Assembly (NCBI GenBank): GCA_049647265.1
Contig: JBARXJ010000015.1
Location: 247,008 to 311,007 of the forward strand
Length of the DNA: 64,000 bases
Source of the DNA: JAAURB01 sp049647265
GTDB taxonomy: Bacteria; Cyanobacteriota; Cyanobacteriia; Cyanobacteriales; Microcoleaceae
Reading direction: 5' to 3'
Made by a program: the position numbers and the translations under genes. Under the pieces are notes generated by a model that did no database searches, was not told where the DNA came from, and saw nothing but the letters and a program-made list of their open reading frames with translations. Positions 1-8,469 of this stretch are shown piece by piece. Within the stretch, counting starts at the first letter, position 1, and every line of letters starts with the position of its first letter.

Positions 1-609
1 TCCAGCATCTAGGATAGCGATTTCCTCACCATCGATGCTTAAAGAACCACTTGCAGCATCATAAGTAACGTCAACTGCATCTGCGTCAATGCCTTCAAAG
101 ACAATTTGATCCTGGCCAGGAGTGAAGCCAATAATGGTATCAACACCCGAATCTGGGCCAAAGATAAAGGAATCAGCGCCTTTACCGCCATCTAAGGTAT
201 CATCACCGAAGCCACCCTTGAGGGTATCATCACCAGTACCACCGATGACGATATCATTACCGAAGCCACCGTAGAGTCGGTCAGCACCGTTGCCACCATC
301 GAGGACATCATCACCTAAACCACCGATACCTAAGTCATTACCGTTACCAAGAGCGATCGCATCGTTACCTTCGCCACCAGCAACAGCATCATTGCCGTTT
401 CCAGCAGTGACTTGGTCATCACCGCCTCCACCCAGAACAGAGTCATTACCATTGAGGGTAAAAATCAGGTCGCTCCCTTCGGAGCCGAGGAATGCATCGT
501 CAGAACGTCCTCTAAAATCAGCACTAATAATCTGACCCCCATCATCAGATGCAGTGTTATCTGCCTGGAAAAAGGGGACATCGGGATTGAGAATAATAAT
601 CGTTGACAT
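1..609 (-). CDS. RTX-type calcium-binding repeat protein (3' part outside window)
   Basis: Reverse-strand frame open from an ATG at 609 to the window edge, giving 203 codons without a stop. After about 45 residues (N-terminus MSTIIILNPDVPFF) it becomes a run of Gly/Asp-rich nonapeptides such as GGFGDDTLDGGKGAD and GGTGDDTLKGG, the hemolysin-type (RTX) calcium-binding pattern. It then changes to a less repetitive part (DSGVDTIIGFTPGQDQIVF) typical of the end of an RTX parallel beta-roll. Such proteins bind calcium and are usually exported by type I secretion without an N-terminal signal peptide; none is seen here. The ORFs on the opposite strand in this stretch are shadows of the repeats. The C-terminus lies outside the window, so total length and any catalytic domain are unknown. 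Confidence 0.85.
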   Translation of the reverse strand, partial: MSTIIILNPDVPFFQADNTASDDGGQIISADFRGRSDDAFLGSEGSDLIFTLNGNDSVLGGGGDDQVTAGNGNDAVAGGEGNDAIALGNGNDLGIGGLGDDVLDGGNGADRLYGGFGNDIVIGGTGDDTLKGGFGDDTLDGGKGADSFIFGPDSGVDTIIGFTPGQDQIVFEGIDADAVDVTYDAASGSLSIDGEEIAILDAG

Positions 610-1037
610 CGACGCCAGCCTATTAAGGATTGTATACTATAAAGAATTGTAACCTCAAGTATCGTATTTGTATATATTATTTTGTTGATTATTTGATCAT
701 TGCTGGAATCATCGAAATCTCATGAAATCAAGACTTTTGAGCTATATATCGATATTTGCAAAATCAATTAAAGTTAGTAAGGGAGTATTCATCAACTTTT
801 ATAGATTTTTTAAGCTCAGATTTTAGTAATATATTCTGATTGACATTTTCTGGTTTAAATGTTAACTATGCCGATTGATTAAATTGAAAATTGGAGACAG
901 TCAACGAGTTATTTCCAGATTGCAATCAATACTGAGAATCATACCGCTTGAATACTTATAGCTTGTATTAATCTCTCGACTTATATCAATTATTTTATTA
1001 ATTATGAGTTATTTGATGATAATATTTATACTATCCA
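610..1037. other. AT-rich intergenic region, no gene seen
   Basis: About 430 bp of AT-rich DNA between the RTX gene start and the end of the small gene at 1038-1295. A TATAGT/TATACA-like stretch on the reverse strand at about 632-645 could be a -10 element for the RTX gene, but no convincing -35 or Shine-Dalgarno is visible. No ORF, RNA gene or clear repeat was recognised. Confidence 0.5.
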
Positions 1038-1295
1038 TCAATCAGTCTTAAAAATTTGACTAATGGCTCCTAACTCATCTTTTAACCCACGCATTGCCTT
1101 ATCGTAAGATTCTTTTTGAGTTTGCAAAGCACGAGCCGACTCTACCTTGTGGATCATCGATTTTAGATGAAGTTGTTCTGACTCGGTTAAGTTATCTTTT
1201 CTCTGTTCATAAGCTGCAATTTCAGATTCTAAAATCTCGATTAATTTTGCTACAATTTTATCTTGTCGCCGATCTGGATTGCTGTTAGATGTCAT
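1038..1295 (-). CDS. Small coiled-coil protein, unknown function
   Basis: 85-residue, highly charged, predicted all-helical protein beginning MTSNSNPDRRQDKIVAKL. The core has heptad-like spacing of Leu/Ile/Ala (KLIEILESEIAAYEQRKDNL) that suggests a coiled coil. There is no signal peptide, membrane segment or cysteine motif. A purine-rich GGTGGAAGA stretch precedes the ATG. It lies alone, reading the same way as cofG about 140 bp upstream of it in transcription order. I do not recognise a family; the composition fits a small cytosolic scaffold or regulatory protein, but no function can be assigned. Confidence 0.6.
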   Translation of the reverse strand: MTSNSNPDRRQDKIVAKLIEILESEIAAYEQRKDNLTESEQLHLKSMIHKVESARALQTQKESYDKAMRGLKDELGAISQIFKTD

Positions 1296-1432
1296 GCTTA
1301 ATCTTCCACCCTCATTATAAAGCTATAAATTAATTATACCCGAAGAGAAAGTAGGATGCGTGATTTCACTACATTGTTTCTTTAACTCAATATTCCCCAA
1401 TACATTAGGGCTAAGCATAAAACAAACCTATG

Positions 1433-2389
1433 TTATTGCAGTTGTAGTTTCCAATCCGAAACTCGATCTTTTAAAGTTGAAGATAACCAATGATCGTACT
1501 GTGAATAAATCGGTAAACGAGGGATCAATTGCCATCCGTTAGCAGTCAATAATTCTGCTAATTGTTGAGGATAAGGATGAGGATAGTCTGGGTTGACTTC
1601 GTCTTTTGGGCTAATTCCTCCCAGGTCTTGAGCGCCTGCTGCTAGGCATTCTAACAGTAGATTCGGTTGAGTGATTAAATTCGGGGGAATTTGGATACTG
1701 ATGTCTTCAGAAAGCAATGAACGGGCGATGGTAATTACTTCAGGGAGGCGATGCAGGTTAAATCCGTCCCCTTGCCAATGTTGTTGACTACCCAGACTAT
1801 GGGGTTGTAATATGACTTCTTGAATATGACCCCAACGTTGATGAATAGTGGCGATCGCCTTCAAACTATCTTCCCAGTCGGATACGGTTTCTCCGATGCC
1901 GAGTAGGAGTCCAGTTGTAAATGGTATTTGTAATTCTCCTGCCCATTCTAACTGCTGTAGGCGTAATTTTGGGTCTTTACTGGGGGCGTGACGATGGACG
2001 GTTTGTAACAGTTTGGGGGTGAGTTGTTCTAACATTAACCCCATGGAAACATTCACCGTTTTTAATTGTTTCATTTCCCCATAACTTAACGGCCCGATAT
2101 TGGTATGGGGTAAAAATCCTAACGATAAAGCTAATTCGCATAACTGATAAATATGGTTAAACCAGTCTTTGCGGCGGGAACTTTGGGGATGAACTTCACC
2201 GCTGAGAATTAAGATTTCAATAATACCTTGATTTAAGAGTGAATGCAATATTTTTTCTGCTGCTTCTAAGCTTAGCCAAGGACTGTTACCCGGATCTGTG
2301 CGAAAATTACAATAACTGCATCGATTAAAACATTCATAAGTCGGAACTAAGGTGTATGCTGGACTATAAGTGATCCGGTTTGACATCAT
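1433..2389 (-). CDS. cofG: 7,8-didemethyl-8-hydroxy-5-deazariboflavin (FO) synthase subunit CofG
   Basis: Radical-SAM enzyme of about 318 residues that, with CofH, builds FO, the deazaflavin chromophore of F420 and of the 8-HDF antenna of some cyanobacterial photolyases. The N-terminus carries the CxxxCxxC cluster motif (ECFNRCSYCNFR, Cys 20, 24 and 27 from the chosen start), followed by CofG-like blocks LILSGEVHP, TNIGPLSYGEMK and GLLLGIGETVSDW. The frame stays open up to an M at 2416, but homology begins around MMSNRITYSPAYT, so the adjacent ATGs at 2389 and 2386 are preferred. These starts overlap the start of the divergent gene at 2388. No cofH is present in the window. The family call is strong; the exact start is less sure. 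Confidence 0.9.
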   Translation of the reverse strand: MMSNRITYSPAYTLVPTYECFNRCSYCNFRTDPGNSPWLSLEAAEKILHSLLNQGIIEILILSGEVHPQSSRRKDWFNHIYQLCELALSLGFLPHTNIGPLSYGEMKQLKTVNVSMGLMLEQLTPKLLQTVHRHAPSKDPKLRLQQLEWAGELQIPFTTGLLLGIGETVSDWEDSLKAIATIHQRWGHIQEVILQPHSLGSQQHWQGDGFNLHRLPEVITIARSLLSEDISIQIPPNLITQPNLLLECLAAGAQDLGGISPKDEVNPDYPHPYPQQLAELLTANGWQLIPRLPIYSQYDHWLSSTLKDRVSDWKLQLQ

Positions 2390-3173
2390 GGCTAAAAATT
2401 CTCCGTCTCCTATCATAGTGCCTGAAACGCCGAATGTGAGTTTAGTCAGTTTCTACGGTAAAAAGCCGCCTGATTTTGAAGCGTTACTATTATTATTACA
2501 GGGCTATTTATCCAACGAACTGCTGAGGCAGTTTACGCCTTTACCGCTGCCTCAAATACATGGAACTTTACTCGGTTGTGAAGGAGGTAAAACACCGCAA
2601 GGAATTCTCAGTCAATGGTTTCTTAAAAAAAGAAATCAACAGCGTCAGATTAATTTAGCAGGTTTAATTGATGCAGTCGATCAATTTGAGAAATTATCCG
2701 TTCAAATTCGCCTGGCTGGATATCATGCTACGATTGATTATGGATTTAAAAGCCGAGAACAACATCCTTATTTTCGTTCTTTTCAATTTCAAAACCGTAA
2801 GGCTGTATTAAGAGGATGGCCGTTTTATCAATCGCGTTTTCCTGAAGATATCGGCAATTTTCGCGACTCTGCCCAAACGGTTAATGTCTTGCATAAGCAT
2901 CAGCCTCAGAAGGGAGTGGATAACGATTTTTATCTGCGAATTGGAAATGTTGATAGTGATATTCCAGAGAGTAAATTAGCTGCAATAGAAACCAAAATCC
3001 AAGAGTTTCTTCGCATTCAATCTCCTTTGTTATTGACTTTAAACCAGAGTTCAATTGCTTTTGTTCAATATCAAGATTTATCTTTACCGCCTCAAACAAC
3101 CCAAAGTTTTCCCATTCAAGCAATCACTGTTGAAACTTTAGCACAATTGTATCCAGAGGCAACTTATGCTTAA
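2388..3173 (+). CDS. Conserved hypothetical protein, possibly 2H-phosphoesterase-like
   Basis: 261 residues from ATG 2388 (MAKNSPSPIIVPETPN); a GTG six codons further upstream is also possible. It contains two H-x-T-like motifs (QIHGTLLGCEGG and YHATIDYGF), loosely reminiscent of 2'-5' RNA ligase/2H phosphoesterases, but the spacing and C-terminal part do not clearly fit, so this is weak inference. It is cytosolic, with no signal or membrane segment. It is divergent from cofG with overlapping 5' ends, so any promoter must lie inside the neighbour's coding sequence. An ATTAGTT tandem array follows 7 bp after the stop. Confidence 0.7.
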   Translation: MAKNSPSPIIVPETPNVSLVSFYGKKPPDFEALLLLLQGYLSNELLRQFTPLPLPQIHGTLLGCEGGKTPQGILSQWFLKKRNQQRQINLAGLIDAVDQFEKLSVQIRLAGYHATIDYGFKSREQHPYFRSFQFQNRKAVLRGWPFYQSRFPEDIGNFRDSAQTVNVLHKHQPQKGVDNDFYLRIGNVDSDIPESKLAAIETKIQEFLRIQSPLLLTLNQSSIAFVQYQDLSLPPQTTQSFPIQAITVETLAQLYPEATYA

Positions 3174-3180
3174 TCTGGTT

Positions 3181-3250
3181 ATTAGTTATTAGTTATTAGT
3201 TATTAGTTATTAGTTATTAGTTATTAGTTTTTAGTTTTTAGTTATTAGTT
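3181..3250. repeat. Tandem heptamer array (ATTAGTT)x10
   Basis: Ten head-to-tail heptamers. Units 1-7 and 10 are ATTAGTT; units 8 and 9 are TTTAGTT. This matches the class of short tandemly repeated heptamers known from filamentous cyanobacteria. It starts just after a stop codon and is non-coding. Copy number is probably variable through replication slippage. Confidence 0.95.
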
Positions 3251-3779
3251 ACTAACAACTATAGATAAGATTGCTATAGCTACTAAATACTAACCACCTG
3301 AACAATAAGACTTTCAACCCGAAGCGACAGTGAATTACAAAAATATACAGAAGTGTAAAAAACAGTTACAAAAAGTTGAATAAGTATAAAATGTTTTGTT
3401 TAGTTAAGTTGGGGTTAACTTGGGGCGAATTTATCGTAAATTAAACAGTAAGCTGACTTTGATCTCAGATGAAAACCTTATTAATCGTTGAAACAATCTT
3501 TCTCATTCCCTCCAGATGAAAGTTAGCAGTTACCAATGAATTAAAAAGTCGGAGCGAGACAATTTTCGATTGACTCCGTAATCTTCTTGCTTGAGAGAAA
3601 AAGGAAAAAAATTCAGTGATGAAAATAGAGCGAACGCGCTTTTGAAGCTTATATTCATTGCCATGAATTTCAGATAAAAAGATAAATGTTGTAGTCCATT
3701 CATCTTTAGCACGACTACCGTTTTCTCCCATTTTGAAGCATTTTACATTAAACCCAATGATGATGATGGAGATTTGGAT
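3251..3779. other. Long leader/intergenic region upstream of the EF-G-like gene
   Basis: About 530 bp between the heptamer array and the EF-G-like start. The reverse-strand ORFs here (3465-3791, 3530-3712) have no recognisable protein character and overlap the ribosome binding site of the downstream gene, so I treat them as chance. The region probably holds the promoter and 5' leader; no known riboswitch pattern was recognised. Confidence 0.5.
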
Positions 3780-5867
3780 ATGAATACACAAACGATTTCT
3801 AACTACCGTAATGTGGCTATTGTCGGCCCCTATCTTAGTGGTAAAACAACGTTACTCGAAAGTTTGCTTTCTGTCACAGGAGTAATAACCCGTAAAGGCA
3901 ATGCCAAAGATGCAAACCGAGTCGGAGATGCCGCCCCCGAAGCCAAAGAACGAAATATGAGTGTCGAAGTCAATGCCGCCAGTACTGAGTACAGCGGTAT
4001 TAATTTTACATTTCTAGACTGTCCAGGTTCAGTCGAATTTACCCAAGAAACCTATAATACTTTGGTGGGTGCTGGGTTAGCAGTGGTGGTTTGCGAACCG
4101 GATGCTAGCCGTATTTTAACCTTATCTCCTTTATTTAAATTCTTAGATGACTGGGAAATTCCTCATATCGTATTTATCAATAAAATGGATCGGGCATTTA
4201 CCGATGAAGTCAGTTGTACGACTAATTTTACCGAACTTCTAAACGCCCTTAAAACGGTTTCGAGTCGCCCTATTATTCCCCATCAATATCCTATTGCAAA
4301 AGGATCTAAATTAGTTGGGTTTATTGATCTCGTTTCCGAACAAGCCTATCATTATCATCCCGGTGCGCCATCTGATCCTGTTCCCCTGGCTGAAAACCTT
4401 AAAGCAGAAGAACATATCGCCCGTCAGGAAATGTTAGAGGAGTTGGCAAACTTTGACGATCATTTATTAGAAGAACTTCTCGAAGATATTGAACCCACCC
4501 AAGCAGAAATTGTCAAAGACATGAAAATGGAACTGGGGGCAGACTTAATTGTTCCTGTGTTTCTCGGTATTGCCGAAACCGACTGCGGTGTGCGATCGCT
4601 ACTCGATGCCCTGGTGCGAGAAGCCCCGGAAACCACCCTTACAGCCCAACGACGGGGCTTAACCGTGACTCAGGATACCCCCATTGCCCAAGTTCTGAAA
4701 ACCTACTACACGCCTCAGGGAGGCAAATTATCTTTGGTGCGAGTTTGGCAGGGAGAACTGCAAGATGGGATGAGTTTAAATGGAGTTCGTATCAGTGGAA
4801 TGTATCAGATGCTGGGTCAACAAACCCAAAGTATTCAAACTGCAAATACTGGGGAAATTGTAGCCTTAGCGCGTTTAGAAAATATTCAAACCGGAGAGAC
4901 TTTAACAACAGAACCCAGTAAAGTTAAACCCTTACCCAAAGCCGAAGAACTTGCCCCCGTTTATGCCTTGGCTATTACTCCAGAAAAGCGCAAAGATGAA
5001 GTGAAACTGACCTCAGCTTTATCGAAACTATTAGAAGAAGATCCCTCTTTATATTGGGAACAACACGGCGATACTCACGAAGTCATTTTATGGGGACAGG
5101 GAGAAATTCATATTCAAGTCAGTTTAGATCGGTTGCGGCGCAAATATAACCTGCCGATGACAACTCATTTACCCCGTATTCCGTATAAAGAAACTATTCG
5201 TAAAAATTATTCTTGTCACGGACGCTATAAACACCAAAGCGGCGGCCATGGACAATTTGGCGATGTGTATTTAGATATCCAACCTTTAGCGCGAGGTGAA
5301 GGCTTTCATTTTAATGAAAATATTGTCGGCGGTGTAGTTCCAAAACAATATATTCCAGGAGTAGAAACTGGTGTGCGAGAATATCTTTCTCAAGGGCCGT
5401 TAGGGTTCCCCGTTGTCGATGTTGCTGTTACTTTAACCAATGGTTCTTATCATTCGGTGGATAGTTCTGAACAAGCCTTTAAACAAGCGGCGCGAGTAGC
5501 AATGCAAACGGGAATGACGAATTGTTCTCCCACTTTATTAGAACCCATTGCTGCTATTGAAATTTGCGCCCCGAGTGAATTTACCTCTCATGTTTTTCAA
5601 CTGATAACGACTCACCGAGGACAAATTTTAGGCTATGAAAACCGCGAAGGTTGGGCAAGTTGGGATAAAATTTCTGGGTATATGGCACAGTCAGAAATGC
5701 AGAATTTAATTGTAGAATTGCGATCGCTAACCATGGGTGTGGGGTATTTCCGTTGGCAATTTGACCATCTGCAAGAAGTCCCGGATAAATTAGCCGAACG
5801 AGTTTTATCTACATTTTCAGATGATCATAACGGTGATAATAATGGAAATGGCAAAAGCAAGAATTAA
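3780..5867 (+). CDS. Elongation factor G-like translational GTPase (divergent paralogue)
   Basis: 695 residues with EF-G layout: an N-terminal GTPase with P-loop GPYLSGKTTL, G3 DCPGSVEF and G4 NKMD, then a beta-barrel domain and domains III-V (HGRYKHQSGGHGQFGDVYL is the domain IV core). It differs from canonical EF-G: switch I reads EAKERNMSVEV rather than the usual RGITI block, and the His after DxPG, which positions the hydrolytic water in translational GTPases, is Ser. This resembles the EF-G-like/FusA2 type paralogues whose role in translocation is unclear. Start chosen at ATG 3780, eight bases after GGAG at 3768-3771; an upstream TTG at 3774 is also in frame. The main fusA with rpsG/rpsL is not in the window. 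No operon partner. Confidence 0.85.
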   Translation: MNTQTISNYRNVAIVGPYLSGKTTLLESLLSVTGVITRKGNAKDANRVGDAAPEAKERNMSVEVNAASTEYSGINFTFLDCPGSVEFTQETYNTLVGAGLAVVVCEPDASRILTLSPLFKFLDDWEIPHIVFINKMDRAFTDEVSCTTNFTELLNALKTVSSRPIIPHQYPIAKGSKLVGFIDLVSEQAYHYHPGAPSDPVPLAENLKAEEHIARQEMLEELANFDDHLLEELLEDIEPTQAEIVKDMKMELGADLIVPVFLGIAETDCGVRSLLDALVREAPETTLTAQRRGLTVTQDTPIAQVLKTYYTPQGGKLSLVRVWQGELQDGMSLNGVRISGMYQMLGQQTQSIQTANTGEIVALARLENIQTGETLTTEPSKVKPLPKAEELAPVYALAITPEKRKDEVKLTSALSKLLEEDPSLYWEQHGDTHEVILWGQGEIHIQVSLDRLRRKYNLPMTTHLPRIPYKETIRKNYSCHGRYKHQSGGHGQFGDVYLDIQPLARGEGFHFNENIVGGVVPKQYIPGVETGVREYLSQGPLGFPVVDVAVTLTNGSYHSVDSSEQAFKQAARVAMQTGMTNCSPTLLEPIAAIEICAPSEFTSHVFQLITTHRGQILGYENREGWASWDKISGYMAQSEMQNLIVELRSLTMGVGYFRWQFDHLQEVPDKLAERVLSTFSDDHNGDNNGNGKSKN

Positions 5868-5906
5868 TATCTGTTTCTCATTGCTAGAATAACGGATTTT
5901 AAACCG

Positions 5907-5956
5907 ACCTCTCCCTTTGGAAAAGACCATTTGTTCTTCTCCTTTAAAGGAGAGGT
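5907..5956. repeat. Imperfect inverted repeat between convergent genes
   Basis: ACCTCTCC at 5907-5914 pairs with GGAGAGGT at 5949-5956, with further partial pairing inward. It lies between the EF-G-like gene and the convergent sugar isomerase gene. It may act as a terminator in both directions or be a remnant of a dispersed palindromic repeat; there is no T-run typical of a strong intrinsic terminator. Confidence 0.5.
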
Positions 5957-6036
5957 GAGTTGAGAGGGGCAAATCATCCCTATGGCAAAAATTAACCCCG
6001 TTAAGCAAAACACAAAAGCGATGCGATCACACGCAT

Positions 6037-6861
6037 CTATTCTGGTTCATTTTTATAACAAGAAATAGCCATTTCTAAAGCCTTCCTGACAACAGGACGG
6101 TTATCAGTCGCGTGGGATGTTTGCATTTCAATCGACCGCCAACCTTGATAATTCAACTTGTTTAAAGCTGAGCCAAATCTTTGATGATCGACCGCTGCAT
6201 TACCCACAGGCGCTAAGTAAGGCTCGCTGATATGAAAATGGCATAAATGAGGCATGGCTTGCTGTAGGGCAAATTCTACCGTTTCTTGACTTAAGGTCAT
6301 GGCAGCCGCATCTAAATGTAAACCAAATCCCGGACAATCAACGGTTTTAACTAATTCTAATCCCTGCTGAGAAGTGTTGATAAAATCACAATGGTAAGCA
6401 ATCGGATTCGGTTCAATACAAAAAATCACCTGATGTTTTTCGGCGATCGCCCCTAACTGATAAAAAAATTCAACTGCAATTTCCCAAGCCGCTTGAGTAT
6501 CCAAACCACCAATACTACGATTTTTAGGCGAACCAAACACCAAACAAGTTGCGCCGAGTTTAGCCGCTAATTCGATCATTGCCGCTAAATATTTGAAGGT
6601 TTTCTGACGAGTCTCACGAGTAGCAAATACTTTCAAATCCGGCTGACCAAATAATAACGCTTGCATCGCCACAATATCAATGCCGTGGCGGTTCCAGAAT
6701 TGACGATAAGCGCTGATTTCACTGTCAGTCGCCCTGAACGGAGAGGGCCAAATTTTGGTGGGGGCAATCTCAACCCCTCGAATTCCCAATTGTTGTAAAA
6801 GTCGGGCAATGGTTTGTTCTTCTGTGATCTGCCAAGCGATCTGAGAAATTGCAATATTCAT
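6037..6861 (-). CDS. Sugar phosphate isomerase/epimerase (xylose isomerase-like TIM barrel)
   Basis: 274-residue cytosolic protein of the AP-endonuclease-2/xylose isomerase-like TIM-barrel family. Supporting blocks include GIRGVEIAPTKIWP near the N-terminus, CLVFGSPKNR, VIFCIEPNPIAY (a metal-binding Glu in IEPNP), GFGLHLDAAAM (metal-binding Asp) and HFHISEPYL, a fold that usually binds one or two divalent metals. The substrate cannot be read from sequence. Its ATG (6861) overlaps the TGA of the upstream FG-GAP gene as ATGA, suggesting translational coupling. If the frameshift at the end of that gene is corrected, the two would instead be separated by a few bases. Confidence 0.85.
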   Translation of the reverse strand: MNIAISQIAWQITEEQTIARLLQQLGIRGVEIAPTKIWPSPFRATDSEISAYRQFWNRHGIDIVAMQALLFGQPDLKVFATRETRQKTFKYLAAMIELAAKLGATCLVFGSPKNRSIGGLDTQAAWEIAVEFFYQLGAIAEKHQVIFCIEPNPIAYHCDFINTSQQGLELVKTVDCPGFGLHLDAAAMTLSQETVEFALQQAMPHLCHFHISEPYLAPVGNAAVDHQRFGSALNKLNYQGWRSIEMQTSHATDNRPVVRKALEMAISCYKNEPE

Positions 6862-7955
6862 TTTTTTAAGGCGTAAATCGGTATAAATAAACCGAACCTA
6901 GATCTCTGGAGTCGTCTGACATCTTCATAGGGAGAAGCAATCAAAAATGTATTGCCATTCATAGCAACAGCATAACCAAACAATGCACCACTTTGACGTT
7001 CTGGGGCGGTAAGCTTTTCAAGCTGTTGACCCGTTGCCAGATCAAAAAGATAGGCAGCCCCCAAATCCACTTTACTACCCCCTTCATCATCATAAGCTGA
7101 ACCAATCAAAACAAATTGGTTATTCATCGAAAGACCATGACCAAATAAGTCTCCAGCCCCGCCATCATCAGCGATAAATTTTCTCACCTGTTCACCAGTA
7201 CTGAGATCAAACAGATACACCGCACCGCTATCAACCCCTTTGGGATCGCTATAGATCGCTGAAATCAAGGCATAACGGCTATTGCTTTCGATTCTAGACC
7301 CGAAGACATCCCCCGCCTGAGCATCATCAGGGGTGAGTTTGGCAAGCTGTTTTCCAGTGGTGCCATCAAACAAATACACCGCACCGCTATCAAGTCCTTG
7401 AGCATCATGATAGGCAGAACCCACAAGAACATTATTGCCCGATACCGCCAAACTATAACCCAATACATCTCCAGCTTGATGATCGCTGGGAGAAAGGGTA
7501 TCGAGTTGTTCTCCGGTTGTCCAGTCAAACACATAGACTAACCCACTATCAGTGCCTTTGGCATCCCGGTAAGCCGCGCTAATAAATGCCCGGTTTCCGG
7601 AGACAGCAACATCATAGCCAAACAGATCGCCAGCTTGACTTTGTTGCGGCACAAGGGTTCTAACTGCTTCTCCTGACTCCAAGTCGAAGACATAAACCAC
7701 GCCACTATCTAATTTAGCCTCATGGTCAGTATAAGGCGCACTCACAATGGCAAAGTTATTTGTCCCTTGTTGAGCAAATGCTAGAGAATAGCCGAATAAA
7801 TCTTCCGGGCGAATATCTTCAGAAGAGAGGTTTTTGATCTTTCTGCCCGTTTCAAGATCAAACACATCCACACTTCCACTGTCAAACCCTTTAGCATCAC
7901 TACGAACAGCACTCACAAGGGCAAGTTGACTGTCGATGGCGACATCGTAACCCAT
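6858..7955 (-). CDS. FG-GAP-like beta-propeller repeat protein, probable 3' frameshift
   Basis: 365 residues made of about seven repeats of roughly 52 residues with the consensus AGDLFGYDVAV...VYVFD.TTGEQ, an FG-GAP/WD-like beta-propeller. There is no signal peptide at the ATG, which has a good GAAGGAGAT ribosome binding site; an in-frame stop nine codons upstream limits extension. The first repeat starts inside a blade. The last blade ends oddly (DVRRLQRSRFG), whereas the +1 frame there reads DDSRDLGSVYLYRF, matching the DLGAAYLFDL end of the other blades, then stops at 6866. So about the last 20 residues are probably frameshifted near 6915-6925. The role is likely a binding or surface scaffold; the partner is unknown. 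Confidence 0.8.
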   Translation of the reverse strand: MGYDVAIDSQLALVSAVRSDAKGFDSGSVDVFDLETGRKIKNLSSEDIRPEDLFGYSLAFAQQGTNNFAIVSAPYTDHEAKLDSGVVYVFDLESGEAVRTLVPQQSQAGDLFGYDVAVSGNRAFISAAYRDAKGTDSGLVYVFDWTTGEQLDTLSPSDHQAGDVLGYSLAVSGNNVLVGSAYHDAQGLDSGAVYLFDGTTGKQLAKLTPDDAQAGDVFGSRIESNSRYALISAIYSDPKGVDSGAVYLFDLSTGEQVRKFIADDGGAGDLFGHGLSMNNQFVLIGSAYDDEGGSKVDLGAAYLFDLATGQQLEKLTAPERQSGALFGYAVAMNGNTFLIASPYEDVRRLQRSRFGLFIPIYALKK

Positions 7956-8469
7956 CCTAATCTCCTTCAGCCGCCTTAGTCAGGGTGATTTGTCTAACTA
8001 ATTCCTGGGACAAAGCCAGCGTCGGTAGACTGAAGACAATACTCAAACACATCAGTTGTGTTAAGGATTTTGCGATCGCGTGCGCGTCTCAATGCGCGAG
8101 AATTGTAAATTTCATAGTTGAGACATTCAATTATCAATACTGACTCCGTAACCTGTGAACAAATAGCCCTATCATTTTCACTACTATTGCAATGAATGTT
8201 TCTCATATTAATCGATTGCTTGGACTGCGGGCAATAGGGAGACAATGCATCGTAATAGGCAATATGCGCAATCTTGCTTCCGAGGCTTTCGAGGCTTTCG
8301 AGGCAACGGGCAACAGAGATAAAAAGATTCTTCTAACTTGCGCTCCGAAGCGCTCCGGAGCGCTCCTTGCAGACGGGCGTGTCTCCTCTACAAATAACGA
8401 ACAACAAATAACGACTGCTCGTTGTGCGATAGCATAACTCTATAATTGATTTGACTTATCTTGATTGCC
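7956..8469. other. Repeat-rich intergenic region
   Basis: About 510 bp with no credible gene; the weak ORFs on both strands are built from repeats. It holds a tandem GAGGCTTTC-type repeat at about 8280-8303, a perfect 16-bp palindrome AGCGCTCCGGAGCGCT at 8349-8364 within overlapping CGCTCCG direct repeats, and a GTCTCCTC...ATAACGAACAACAA string at about 8380-8411 that recurs near 26540-26580. It also carries a HIP1-like GCGATCGCG. It looks like a landing zone for small dispersed repeats. Confidence 0.6.

Noticed and set aside
290..606. Plus-strand ORFs opposite the RTX repeats
   Set aside because: They are shadows of the Gly/Asp repeat codons; the reverse frame is open to the window edge and shows true RTX nonapeptides.
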